From assembly GCA_027296525.1 (NCBI GenBank), contig JAPUJA010000236.1:1-10528 (forward strand): 10,528 nt of DNA. The letters run 5' to 3'. Shown here in pieces: positions 1-6,982 of the stretch (position 1 is the stretch's first letter; each line of letters starts with the position of its first letter). Origin of the DNA: Pseudomonadota bacterium. Its GTDB lineage: Bacteria > Pseudomonadota > Alphaproteobacteria > UBA828 > JAPUJA01. The translations under genes and the position numbers were made by a program. Below the pieces are notes generated by a model, which saw only the letters and a program-made list of their open reading frames with translations, made no database searches and was not told the DNA's origin.

Positions 1-687
1 GGCGAGGATTTGGTTCTGTTTGACGCCGATTCCCTGCTCATAGAGGTAGCCAAGGTTGTTTTGAGCCTCGTGACTGCCGGCCTCGGCCGCGCGCTCGTAC
101 CACTGCATGGCCTGCACCAAGTCTTTCGGCACGCCGAGACCCTTTTCATAGAGGGCGGCGAGATTGTATTGCGCCTCCGCGAGCCCCGCCTCGGCCGCAC
201 GGCGGTGCCACAAGGCGGCCTGCCCGTAATCCTGAATGCGCCCGATTCCCCTGTCATAGGCCGCGCCGAGGGCGAACTGCGCCCAGGCGTCCCCGTGCGC
301 GGCGCCGGCGGTGTACCACTCGATGGCCTGGGAGCTGTCGGCCGGTCCGCCTTGGCCTTTTTCGTGCATGCGGCCCAGCATGTATTCGGCCGGCCCGAAG
401 CCGCGCGCGGCCGCGCGGCCGTACCAGGCCAGCGCCTTTGCGAAGTCCTGCGTGACGCCGAGGCCGCCGTGATAGAGCGTCGCGACGTTGTACTGCGCGT
501 CGACGTCGCCCGCCCGCGCGAGGGAGAGCCATTCGTCAAGGGCGCGGGCGTAGTCGCCGGCGCGGGCGGCCTGGACGCCGGCATCGAAGTCGCCGGCACC
601 GGACGGCTCGGCGGCGAGCGCGACGGCGAGCAGAAGCGCCGCCACGAACGCCCACCGTCCGATCGAGCCGTCGAGTCGCTTCGTCAT
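1..687 (-). CDS. Secreted Sel1-repeat (TPR-like) protein, C-terminus cut by window edge
   Basis: The reading frame runs from an ATG at 687 down to base 1 without a stop (229 codons), so the C-terminus is missing. Residues 1-26 look like a signal peptide: a basic start (TKR), then a hydrophobic core (WAFVAALLLAVALAA). Next is a TPR-like helix pair (about 36-60, AARAGDYARALDEW). Five Sel1 repeats of about 36 residues follow from residue 61, each built on the A-x-Y-x-L-G-x-x-Y-x-x-G-x-G-V pattern and ending in W-Y-x-x-A-A-x-x-G; the fifth is cut. Sel1 repeats are alpha-solenoid scaffolds for protein contacts, often in the periplasm or envelope; the partner here is unknown. An in-frame ATG at 702 would add five residues (MISPL). 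Neither start has a strong Shine-Dalgarno. The gene is divergent from the PhzF gene, with a 125-base gap. Confidence 0.85.
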   Translation of the reverse strand, partial: MTKRLDGSIGRWAFVAALLLAVALAAEPSGAGDFDAGVQAARAGDYARALDEWLSLARAGDVDAQYNVATLYHGGLGVTQDFAKALAWYGRAAARGFGPAEYMLGRMHEKGQGGPADSSQAIEWYTAGAAHGDAWAQFALGAAYDRGIGRIQDYGQAALWHRRAAEAGLAEAQYNLAALYEKGLGVPKDLVQAMQWYERAAEAGSHEAQNNLGYLYEQGIGVKQNQILA

Positions 688-812
688 GAGCGGTGAAATC
701 ATAGCACCGCCGGCACGGTCTGGGTGGTGCCAAGAAGCGCCCGTCGTCGCCGGGTCCGGGCCTTTCGCACACCGCCTTGTCCAAGCGGGCGCGGGATGCG
801 ACAAAAGGCTCC
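688..812. other. Divergent intergenic region between Sel1 and PhzF genes
   Basis: This gap must hold the starts of both divergent transcripts. I find no convincing -35/-10 pair on either strand. On the minus strand a TATGAT sequence overlaps the alternative ATG at 702, but the nearest -35-like hexamer (TTGGCA) lies 24 bases away, which is too far. A weak inverted repeat, GGCAC (712-716) and GTGCC (727-731), has a 10-base loop. Nothing else stands out. Confidence 0.4.
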
Positions 813-1592
813 ATGAAACTGCCGCTTTATCAGGTCGACGCCTTTACCGGCGACGTTTTCCATGGCAATCCGGCGGCCGTCTGTCCGCTCGGCGAGTGGC
901 TGGACGACGCCGTCCTCCAGGCGATCGCCGCCGAGAACAACCTCTCCGAGACGGCGTTCTTCGTCCCTCTCGGAGAGAATTACCGGCTGCGCTGGTTTAC
1001 CCCGGTGACCGAGGTGGATCTCTGCGGCCACGCGACGCTGGCCTCCGCCTTCGTCGTCTTCACCCATCTGGATCCGCGGCGCGAGGAGGTCGTCTTCGAA
1101 ACCCGGAGCGGCCCGCTCGGCGTCGTGCGCGCGGGCGGTGCCTTCTCGATGGACTTTCCCACCCTGTGCGCCTCACCCTGCGCGCCGCCCGGCGATCTCA
1201 TCGCCGGGCTTGGGGCGGAGCCGCGCGCGGTCCTCGCGGGGGAAGACTATATGGCCGTGTTCGACGATGAATCCGCCGTGCGCGCCCTTCGCCCCGAGAT
1301 GGCGCCTCTCCGCCGCCTCGATCGGCGCGGCGTGATCGCGACGGCGCCCGGGGAATCGGTCGATTTCGTCTCGCGCTTCTTCGCGCCCAAGGCGGGCATC
1401 CCCGAGGATCCCGTCACGGGCTCGGCGCATTGCACGCTCGTGCCCTATTGGTCGGCCCGGCTCGGGCGCCGGGCGTTGCGCGCGCGGCAGGTTTCGCTGC
1501 GGGGCGGCGAGATCGAGTGTGAGGATAGGGGCGAGCGGGTAAAGCTCACAGGTAAGGCCGTGCAGTATTTCGAAGGAACCATCTCGACCTAG
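813..1592 (+). CDS. PhzF family isomerase/epimerase-like protein
   Basis: A 259-residue protein of the PhzF family, which has a diaminopimelate-epimerase-like fold of two similar halves; the usual length is 260-300. Visible signatures are the opening YQVDAFT followed by GNPAAVC (residues 6-24), the motif NNLSETAFF (42-50) whose Glu46 matches the catalytic acid of PhzF, DLCGHATLASA (69-79), and the second-half motif EDPVTGSAHC (198-207). Only a few PhzF-family members act in phenazine synthesis; most have unknown substrates, and no phenazine genes are nearby, so the substrate cannot be named. The ATG at 813 is preferred because it has an AAGG upstream and begins directly at the conserved N-terminal strand. 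A TTG at 777 would add 12 unconserved residues. It lies upstream of serC, but a promoter separates the two genes. Confidence 0.87.
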   Translation: MKLPLYQVDAFTGDVFHGNPAAVCPLGEWLDDAVLQAIAAENNLSETAFFVPLGENYRLRWFTPVTEVDLCGHATLASAFVVFTHLDPRREEVVFETRSGPLGVVRAGGAFSMDFPTLCASPCAPPGDLIAGLGAEPRAVLAGEDYMAVFDDESAVRALRPEMAPLRRLDRRGVIATAPGESVDFVSRFFAPKAGIPEDPVTGSAHCTLVPYWSARLGRRALRARQVSLRGGEIECEDRGERVKLTGKAVQYFEGTIST

Positions 1593-1627
1593 TTCGATCG
1601 GAGACCCGCGAGGCCTCGCCGCTCGCG

Positions 1628-1656
1628 TTGACCCTGGCGGACCGGCTTCCTACTAT
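1628..1656 (+). promoter_or_regulatory. Predicted sigma-70-type promoter for serC-serA
   Basis: TTGACC (1628-1633) matches the -35 consensus at five of six positions. It is followed by a 17-base spacer and TACTAT (1651-1656), four of six for the -10. The predicted transcription start is near 1663, leaving a leader of about 46 bases before the serC ATG at 1709. It is the only well-spaced hexamer pair I found in the intergenic regions of the window. This is inference from consensus and spacing alone. Confidence 0.6.
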
Positions 1657-1708
1657 CCGATGGCTTTCGGCCCGTTCGTCCAGTGAGCCGCGCTCTTCCG
1701 GCGCCAAC
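1657..1708 (+). promoter_or_regulatory. serC 5' leader, candidate serC RNA motif
   Basis: This is the predicted 5' UTR, reaching right up to the serC start. It can form short GC pairings that compete with each other: CGGC (1668-1671) with GCCG (1687-1690), GCCG (1687-1690) with CGGC (1699-1702), or GCGC (1690-1693) with GCGC (1701-1704). No purine-rich Shine-Dalgarno is present; the bases just before the ATG are CCGGCGCCAAC. From memory, a cis-regulatory serC RNA motif (a small hairpin plus a conserved segment close to the start codon) is described upstream of serC-serA operons in Alphaproteobacteria. Position, size and gene context fit, but I could not align this sequence to the model. Confidence 0.45.
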
Positions 1709-2875
1709 ATGAAACCGTCAAATCGGCCGCATAATCCTTGCTTTTCGTCGGGCCCCTGCGCCAAGCGGCCGGGATGGTCGGTCGAGCTCCTGAAGGATGC
1801 CGCCCTCGGTCGGTCCCATCGCTCGGCCTATGGCAAGGCCAAGCTCGCCGAGGTCATCGAGCGAAGCCGCGCGCTCCTCGACATCCCCGAAGGCTGGCGA
1901 ATCGGCATCGTCCCGGCGTCCGATACGGGTGCCTTCGAAATGGCGCTCTGGTCGCTGCTCGGCGCGAAGGGTGTCGATCTGCTCGTGTGGGAGAGCTTTG
2001 GCCGTGGCTGGGCGAAAGACGTTACCGATGAGTTGCGGCTTCCGGATGCCCGCCTCCTCGAGGCCCCCTATGGCGCGCTTCCGGATTTGCACGCGGTCGA
2101 CTTCGCGCGGGATGTCGTCTTCGTGTGGAACGGGACGACCTCCGGTGTGACGCTCCCGGACGGCGAGTGGATCCGGCGCGAGCGCGAAGGCTTGACCCTT
2201 TGCGACGCAACCTCCGGGGTCTTTGCGGCAAGGCTTCCCTGGGAGGAGCTCGATGTCGTCACCTACTCCTGGCAGAAGGTCTTGGGTGGCGAGGCGGGGC
2301 AGGGGATGCTCGTGCTCTCGCCGCGCGCTGTCGAGCGCCTGGAGAGCTACCGCCCCGAGCGGCCGCTGCCCAAGATTTTTCGCCTGACCAAGAAGGGTGC
2401 CCTGATCGAGGGGATCTTTCGGGGCGAGACGATCAACACACCTTCGCTGCTCTCTGTCGAGGACGCGCTCGATGGCTTGCGCTGGGCCGAGGAGATCGGC
2501 GGGCTCGAGGCGCTCATCCGGCGGAGCCGGGTGAACCTCGAGACCGTCGCCGAGTGGGTCGGAAGGACGCCATGGGTCGATTTTCTCGCGCGCGAGCCGG
2601 CTCAGCGTTCGTCCACATCGATCTGCTTGAGCATCACCGACCCCGCCTTCGCCCGCCTCGAGGCCAAGGAGCAACGTCGCGTGGTCGGGCGACTCGTCGA
2701 TCTCCTTGAGACGGAAGGGGTAGCTTACGATATCGCATCTTACCGGGAGGCGCCGCCGGGCTTGCGTCTTTGGGGCGGCGCGACGGTCGAGCGTACCGAT
2801 CTCGAGGTTCTCTTTCCCTGGCTCGACTGGGCATGGAATGAGCTCGCCCGGGGAACGGGGGTCTCGCGACGATGA
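1709..2875 (+). CDS. serC: Phosphoserine aminotransferase
   Basis: SerC converts 3-phosphohydroxypyruvate and glutamate to phosphoserine and 2-oxoglutarate, the second step of serine synthesis; it can also act in pyridoxal phosphate synthesis. The protein has 388 residues, typical for the alphaproteobacterial SerC class, which differs from the E. coli type. Class signatures are FSSGPCAKRPGW near the N-terminus, GRSHRSAYGKAK, GIVPASDTGAFEMALW, VFVWNGTTSGV, and the PLP site YSWQKVLGGE with Lys190 as the predicted Schiff-base lysine. The segment LPKIFRLTKKG then GIFRGETINTPS is also typical. The start at 1709 is chosen because the family begins here (MKPSNRPHNPCFSSGP) and because the further upstream TTG at 1628 lies inside the predicted -35 box. 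Its stop overlaps an ATG of serA (ATGA at 2872-2875). Confidence 0.95.
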   Translation: MKPSNRPHNPCFSSGPCAKRPGWSVELLKDAALGRSHRSAYGKAKLAEVIERSRALLDIPEGWRIGIVPASDTGAFEMALWSLLGAKGVDLLVWESFGRGWAKDVTDELRLPDARLLEAPYGALPDLHAVDFARDVVFVWNGTTSGVTLPDGEWIRREREGLTLCDATSGVFAARLPWEELDVVTYSWQKVLGGEAGQGMLVLSPRAVERLESYRPERPLPKIFRLTKKGALIEGIFRGETINTPSLLSVEDALDGLRWAEEIGGLEALIRRSRVNLETVAEWVGRTPWVDFLAREPAQRSSTSICLSITDPAFARLEAKEQRRVVGRLVDLLETEGVAYDIASYREAPPGLRLWGGATVERTDLEVLFPWLDWAWNELARGTGVSRR

Positions 2876-2886
2876 AGGATGACGGC

Positions 2887-4464
2887 ATGGAACGAATCTT
2901 GATCACCGACGGGGTGAGCCCGGCCGCCGCTCGCGTCTTCGAAGAACACGGTTTCGAGGCCGATGACAAACCCGATCTGTCGTCCGACGAATTGATGGCG
3001 TGTATCGGAGGTTATGACGCCCTCGTGGTCCGGTCGCGAACCAAGGTGAGCACCGAGTTGCTCGAGGCGGGGACCAACCTGAAGGTGGTGGGCCGGGCCG
3101 GGATCGGCGTCGACAATATCGATCTGGCGGCGGCGACGGCGCGCGGTGTCGTGGTGATTAACACGCCCTACGGCAATTCGATCACGACGGCGGAACACAC
3201 GATCGCAATGATGATGGCGCTGGCACGTCAAATCCCCCAGGCGGACCGGGCCACCCAAGCCGGCGAATGGCCGAAGTCCCGCTTCATGGGTGTCGAGATC
3301 CACCAGAAGTCGCTCGGCATCATCGGTTGCGGCAACATCGGAGCGATCGTCGCGCAATTGGCTCAGGGCCTGCACATGCGGGTCATGGCCTGCGACCCCT
3401 ACCTCTCGCCCGAGCGCGCCCAGGAGATCGGCGTCGAGAGGGTGACGCTCGAGCGGCTTCTCGAACGCGCCGACTTCATAACCTTGCACGTGCCTCTGAA
3501 CGATGAGACGCGGGGCATGATCGACGCCGAGGCCTTGGCCAAGATGAAGACCGGCGTGCGCGTGATCGATTGCGCGCGAGGCGGACTGATCGTCGAAGCC
3601 GATCTCGCGGCGGCGATTGCGAGCGGCAAGGTTGCTGGTGCCGCCCTCGATGTCTTCGAGGTGGAGCCCGCGAAACAAAATCTTCTGTTCGGCAACGACA
3701 AGGTGATCGCGACGCCCCATCTGGGCGCGGTCACGGCGGAGGCGCAGGAAAACGTCGCGATCCAAGTCGCCGAGCAGATTTCCGATTTTCTTCGCACCGG
3801 GGCGGTCAGCCATGCGGTCAACATGCCCTCCATCACGGCCGAGGAGGCCCCCCGCCTCAAGCCCTATATGAAACTTGCCGAGAATCTTGGCAGCTTCGCC
3901 GGCCAACTCACCGAGACGGGGATCAAGAAGGTGCAACTCGAATATGAGGGCCAGGCGGCCGAGTTGAACACCAAGCCGCTGACGGCGATCGCGCTTCAAG
4001 GCTTGCTGGCGCCGGTGCTTCACACGGTCAACATGGTCAGCGCGCCGCTGGTTGCGCGCGAACGCGGCATCGAGGTCACCGAGGTCAAGAACGATCGTAG
4101 GGGCATCTATCAGAGCTTGATCCGATTGACGGTGACGACCGAGCGTCAGAGCCGCAGCGTGGCTGGATCGTTGTTCGCGGACAACCGCCCGCGCCTGGTC
4201 GAGGTTAAGGGGATACCGATCGAAGCCGAGGTTGCGGCCCACATGTTGTACATTACCAATGAGGACCGGCCGGGCACCGTGGGGGCAATCGGCAAGACCT
4301 TGGGCGATGCCGGCGTGAATATCGCGACCTTCCATCTCGGACGGTCGGAGCGGGGCGGTGACGCGATCTCTCTCATTCAAGTTGACGACTCGGTTCCGGA
4401 TAGCGTGCTCGCGGCGCTGCGCGCTCTGCCCAATGTGATTCAGATTAAGGCGCTTCATTTCTGA
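2887..4464 (+). CDS. serA: D-3-phosphoglycerate dehydrogenase
   Basis: SerA oxidises 3-phosphoglycerate to 3-phosphohydroxypyruvate with NAD, the committed step of serine synthesis, and acts in the cytosol. The 525-residue length fits the long SerA type with an extra allosteric-substrate-binding domain and a C-terminal ACT domain. Visible features are the Rossmann loop GIIGCGNIG (144-152), NAD-ribose acid Asp170 (ACDPY), and the catalytic set Arg231 (CARGG), Glu260 (FEVEPA) and His278 (TPHLGA). The intervening domain covers about 290-450 and the ACT domain about 452-525 (YITNEDRPGTVG, then GVNIATFHLGR), where serine feedback would be expected. I chose ATG 2887, since AAGGA (2875-2879) sits seven bases upstream and the family begins near MERILITDG. 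ATG 2872 overlaps the serC stop and would add five residues (MKDDG); either is possible. Confidence 0.95.
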   Translation: MERILITDGVSPAAARVFEEHGFEADDKPDLSSDELMACIGGYDALVVRSRTKVSTELLEAGTNLKVVGRAGIGVDNIDLAAATARGVVVINTPYGNSITTAEHTIAMMMALARQIPQADRATQAGEWPKSRFMGVEIHQKSLGIIGCGNIGAIVAQLAQGLHMRVMACDPYLSPERAQEIGVERVTLERLLERADFITLHVPLNDETRGMIDAEALAKMKTGVRVIDCARGGLIVEADLAAAIASGKVAGAALDVFEVEPAKQNLLFGNDKVIATPHLGAVTAEAQENVAIQVAEQISDFLRTGAVSHAVNMPSITAEEAPRLKPYMKLAENLGSFAGQLTETGIKKVQLEYEGQAAELNTKPLTAIALQGLLAPVLHTVNMVSAPLVARERGIEVTEVKNDRRGIYQSLIRLTVTTERQSRSVAGSLFADNRPRLVEVKGIPIEAEVAAHMLYITNEDRPGTVGAIGKTLGDAGVNIATFHLGRSERGGDAISLIQVDDSVPDSVLAALRALPNVIQIKALHF

Positions 4465-4526
4465 GGCGAGCCGGTCGGAGATCCGCCTTCCTTTCGGACC
4501 ACGCCGGTGCGAAACTCCACTTCGCG

Positions 4527-5693
4527 ATGACAAAATCTGGGGCCAAAGCCTTGCTTCCGGCGGGTCTTCGCGATCAGCTGCCGCCCGATTCGGCGTTCGA
4601 GGCGCGGGTCGTCGATGCGCTGCTCGGCTGCTTCGATCGTTTCGGTTATGAAAGGGTCAAGCCGCCCCTCGTCGAGTTCGAAGAGAATTTGTTGGAGGGA
4701 AGCGGCCAGGCGGTGGCGCACCAGATTTTCCGCCTCATGGATCCGGTCTCTCAGAAGATGATGGGCGTGCGCGCCGACATGACGATTCAGGTCGCGCGCA
4801 TCGCGCGTACGCGCCTCGGACGCGCCCCGCGCCCGCTGCGCTTGAGCTATGCGGGTGACGTTCTTCGTGTGCGCGGCACCGAGCTCGAGCCGGAGCGCCA
4901 GTTCACCCAGGTGGGCGCGGAGCTGATCGGCAGCGGCCAGGCGGGCGCCGATGTCGAGGTGATTCTGCTTGCGGCCGAAGCGCTTGCCGCGGCCGGCGTC
5001 GAGGGCCTTTCGATCGATCTGAACGCGCCCCCACTCGTGCCCGCCATGTGCGAGGCGCTCGCTCTGAGCGAGCAGGACATCGGGAGGCTGCGTGGCGCGC
5101 TCGATCACAAAGACGCCGCCGCGATCGAGGCGATGGGCGGAAAGACGGCCGATTTGTTCGGCGCGCTGCTCGCGGCCAGTGGGCCGGCGGGGGCCGCGCT
5201 CGAGCGCTTGGGCGCGATCGATCTGCCCGAGGCCGCAAGGGCCGGCGCGGCGGAACTGCGCGAGGTGGCCGAGCGCGTTCAGGAATATCGCCCGGGGCTG
5301 CATCTGACGATCGACCCGGTCGAACATCGGGGCTTCGAGTATCACACGGGCGTCAGTTTCGCGATTTTCACCACGGGTGGGCGCGGCGAGCTCGGACGCG
5401 GCGGGCGCTACGGCGTGGACGATGGCGGGGGCCACGAACCCGCGACCGGCGTTACGCTCTTCATGCACGCGCTCATGCGCGCACTCACCGCGCCGCCGCG
5501 CACCCGCCGCCTTTTCCTTCCGGCCGGAACCCCGGTCGAGACAGGGGGCGTGCTCCGTTCCGACGGTTGGATCACCGTGGCGGGGCTCGAAGCCGTGGCC
5601 GACGCCGTGGCCGAGGCGCTCCGCCTCGATTGCACGCATGTCTGGGTCGAGGGCGCCCCTTTGCCCGTCGATGGCAGCGAGGCTTCGGACTGA
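4527..5693 (+). CDS. hisZ: ATP phosphoribosyltransferase regulatory subunit
   Basis: HisZ is a histidyl-tRNA synthetase paralogue without aminoacylation activity. It binds short-form HisG to make the active, histidine-sensitive ATP phosphoribosyltransferase that starts histidine synthesis. The 388-residue protein has the HisRS catalytic fold but ends before any full anticodon-binding domain. It opens with KALLPAGLRDQLPPDSAFE, then shows the class II synthetase-like motifs RADMTIQVARI (82-92), RLSYAGDVLR (105-114), ERQFTQVGAELIG (123-135), and GFEYHTGVSFAIF around Glu271-Gly275. The corresponding active HisRS motif is RGLDYYTG, so the replacement supports HisZ over HisRS. No hisG lies in the window. 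It starts 62 bases after serA with no clear Shine-Dalgarno; no in-frame start lies in that gap. Its stop overlaps the purA start (TGATG). Confidence 0.92.
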   Translation: MTKSGAKALLPAGLRDQLPPDSAFEARVVDALLGCFDRFGYERVKPPLVEFEENLLEGSGQAVAHQIFRLMDPVSQKMMGVRADMTIQVARIARTRLGRAPRPLRLSYAGDVLRVRGTELEPERQFTQVGAELIGSGQAGADVEVILLAAEALAAAGVEGLSIDLNAPPLVPAMCEALALSEQDIGRLRGALDHKDAAAIEAMGGKTADLFGALLAASGPAGAALERLGAIDLPEAARAGAAELREVAERVQEYRPGLHLTIDPVEHRGFEYHTGVSFAIFTTGGRGELGRGGRYGVDDGGGHEPATGVTLFMHALMRALTAPPRTRRLFLPAGTPVETGGVLRSDGWITVAGLEAVADAVAEALRLDCTHVWVEGAPLPVDGSEASD

Positions 5694-6982
5694 TGGGTAA
5701 CGTCGCGGTCGTCGGCTCCCAATGGGGTGACGAAGGCAAGGGCAAGATCGTCGACTGGCTGGCTCAACGGGCCGACATCGTGGTCCGCTTTCAAGGAGGG
5801 CACAACGCCGGGCATACGCTCGTGGTCGATGGCGAAGAGTTCCGCCTGAGCCTTCTGCCGTCAGGGGTGGTGCGCGGCAAGTTCTCGGTGATCGGGAACG
5901 GGGTGGTCGTTGATCCTTGGGCTCTGATCGAGGAAATCGATGCGCTTGCAAAGCGTGGGATAGAGGTCGGGCCGGATCGTCTTCTCATCGCCGAGAACGC
6001 GTGCTTGATTCTGCCGCTGCACCGCGAACTCGACCGCGCCCGCGAGACGGCGCGCGGGGCGAAAAAAATCGGGACGACCGGACGCGGCATCGGACCTGCC
6101 TACGAAGACAAGGTGGCCCGGCGCGCGATACGCCTTTGTGATCTGGCGTCTCTCCGATATCTGGAATCACGCATCGACGAGCTTCTGCTGCACCACAACG
6201 CGCTTCGCCGTGGACTCGGTGTGCCGGAGATCGAGGCGGCGGAGCTTTCCGCCAAGCTCGCTGAAGTGAGGCCGCGACTGCTGCCCTATCTGGGGCCTGT
6301 ATGGCGGCGGCTCGAGGAGGCGCGCCGCCAGGGCGAGCGTATCCTCTTCGAAGGCGCGCAGGGCGCGATGCTCGATATCGATCATGGGACCTACCCCTTC
6401 GTCACCTCGTCGAACACCGTGGCGGGACAGGCGGCCGCGGGCGCCGGTGTCGGCCCGGCCGCCTTGGATTATGTTCTCGGTATCACGAAGGCCTACGCCA
6501 CGCGTGTCGGGGGTGGACCCTTTCCCACCGAGCTCGATGATGAGGTGGGGCGGACGCTCGGCGAACGGGGCCGGGAATTCGGCACCGTCACCGGACGGCG
6601 CCGACGCTGCGGCTGGTTCGACGCGGTCCTCGTTCGCCAAGCGGTCAAGAGCGGCGGCATTCGGGGGATCGCTCTGACCAAGCTCGATGTGCTCGACGGC
6701 ATGGGCGAGCTCAAGATGTGCACCGCCTATCGCTGCCGCGGCGCGACCTTCGAATATTTGCCCGCTCTGGGCGAGGTCCAATCCGATCTCGAGCCGGTCT
6801 ACGAGGTGGTCGAAGGCTGGCAGCAAAGCACCCGAGGCGCGCGCTCCTGGGCCGATTTGCCGGCGACGGCGGTCAAGTATATCCGGCGGATCGAGGAATT
6901 GATCGAGGCCCCCGTCGCGCTCCTCTCCACGAGCCCCGAGCGCGACGACACGATCCTGGTGCGCGATCCCTTCGCCGATTAA
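5693..6982 (+). CDS. purA: Adenylosuccinate synthetase
   Basis: PurA joins IMP and aspartate with GTP to give adenylosuccinate, the first committed step from IMP to AMP; it is cytosolic and homodimeric. The 429-residue length matches the family (about 430). The N-terminal GTP-binding loop GSQWGDEGKGK (8-18) carries catalytic Asp13, and GGHNAGHT (35-42) carries catalytic His41. Other family signatures are GTTGRGIGPAYEDK, FEGAQGAMLDIDHGTYPFVTSSN (whole stretch 6349-6417) and VTGRRRRCGW (299-308), whose Arg303 and Arg305 align with the substrate-binding arginines of the E. coli enzyme. The start ATG shares one base with the hisZ stop codon, so translation is probably coupled. A long open frame extends upstream of this ATG through hisZ but codes in the wrong frame there. 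Confidence 0.96.
   Translation: MGNVAVVGSQWGDEGKGKIVDWLAQRADIVVRFQGGHNAGHTLVVDGEEFRLSLLPSGVVRGKFSVIGNGVVVDPWALIEEIDALAKRGIEVGPDRLLIAENACLILPLHRELDRARETARGAKKIGTTGRGIGPAYEDKVARRAIRLCDLASLRYLESRIDELLLHHNALRRGLGVPEIEAAELSAKLAEVRPRLLPYLGPVWRRLEEARRQGERILFEGAQGAMLDIDHGTYPFVTSSNTVAGQAAAGAGVGPAALDYVLGITKAYATRVGGGPFPTELDDEVGRTLGERGREFGTVTGRRRRCGWFDAVLVRQAVKSGGIRGIALTKLDVLDGMGELKMCTAYRCRGATFEYLPALGEVQSDLEPVYEVVEGWQQSTRGARSWADLPATAVKYIRRIEELIEAPVALLSTSPERDDTILVRDPFAD

Noticed and set aside
10..696. 228-residue open frame on the plus strand at the left edge
   Set aside because: The minus strand here encodes clear Sel1 repeats with a signal peptide; the plus frame is its shadow.
777..812. TTG start giving a 12-residue longer PhzF protein
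   Set aside because: The added residues are outside the conserved family start, and the ATG at 813 has a better upstream AAGG.
4465..4526. Possible terminator between serA and hisZ
   Set aside because: Only three- to four-pair stems (for example CGG-AGAT-CCG) with no T run follow; too weak to call.
2740..4533. 597-residue open frame on the minus strand opposite serA
   Set aside because: Long antisense frames are expected in high-GC genes. It is rich in Arg/His/Asp with no domain pattern, while the plus strand encodes a complete SerA.
5048..5692. In-frame extension upstream of purA
   Set aside because: The 215 residues before the purA ATG are Arg-rich, overlap hisZ in another frame and have no match in the PurA family.
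4455..5951. 498-residue open frame on the minus strand across hisZ and purA
   Set aside because: It spans the junction of two well-identified plus-strand genes and shows no recognisable protein features.
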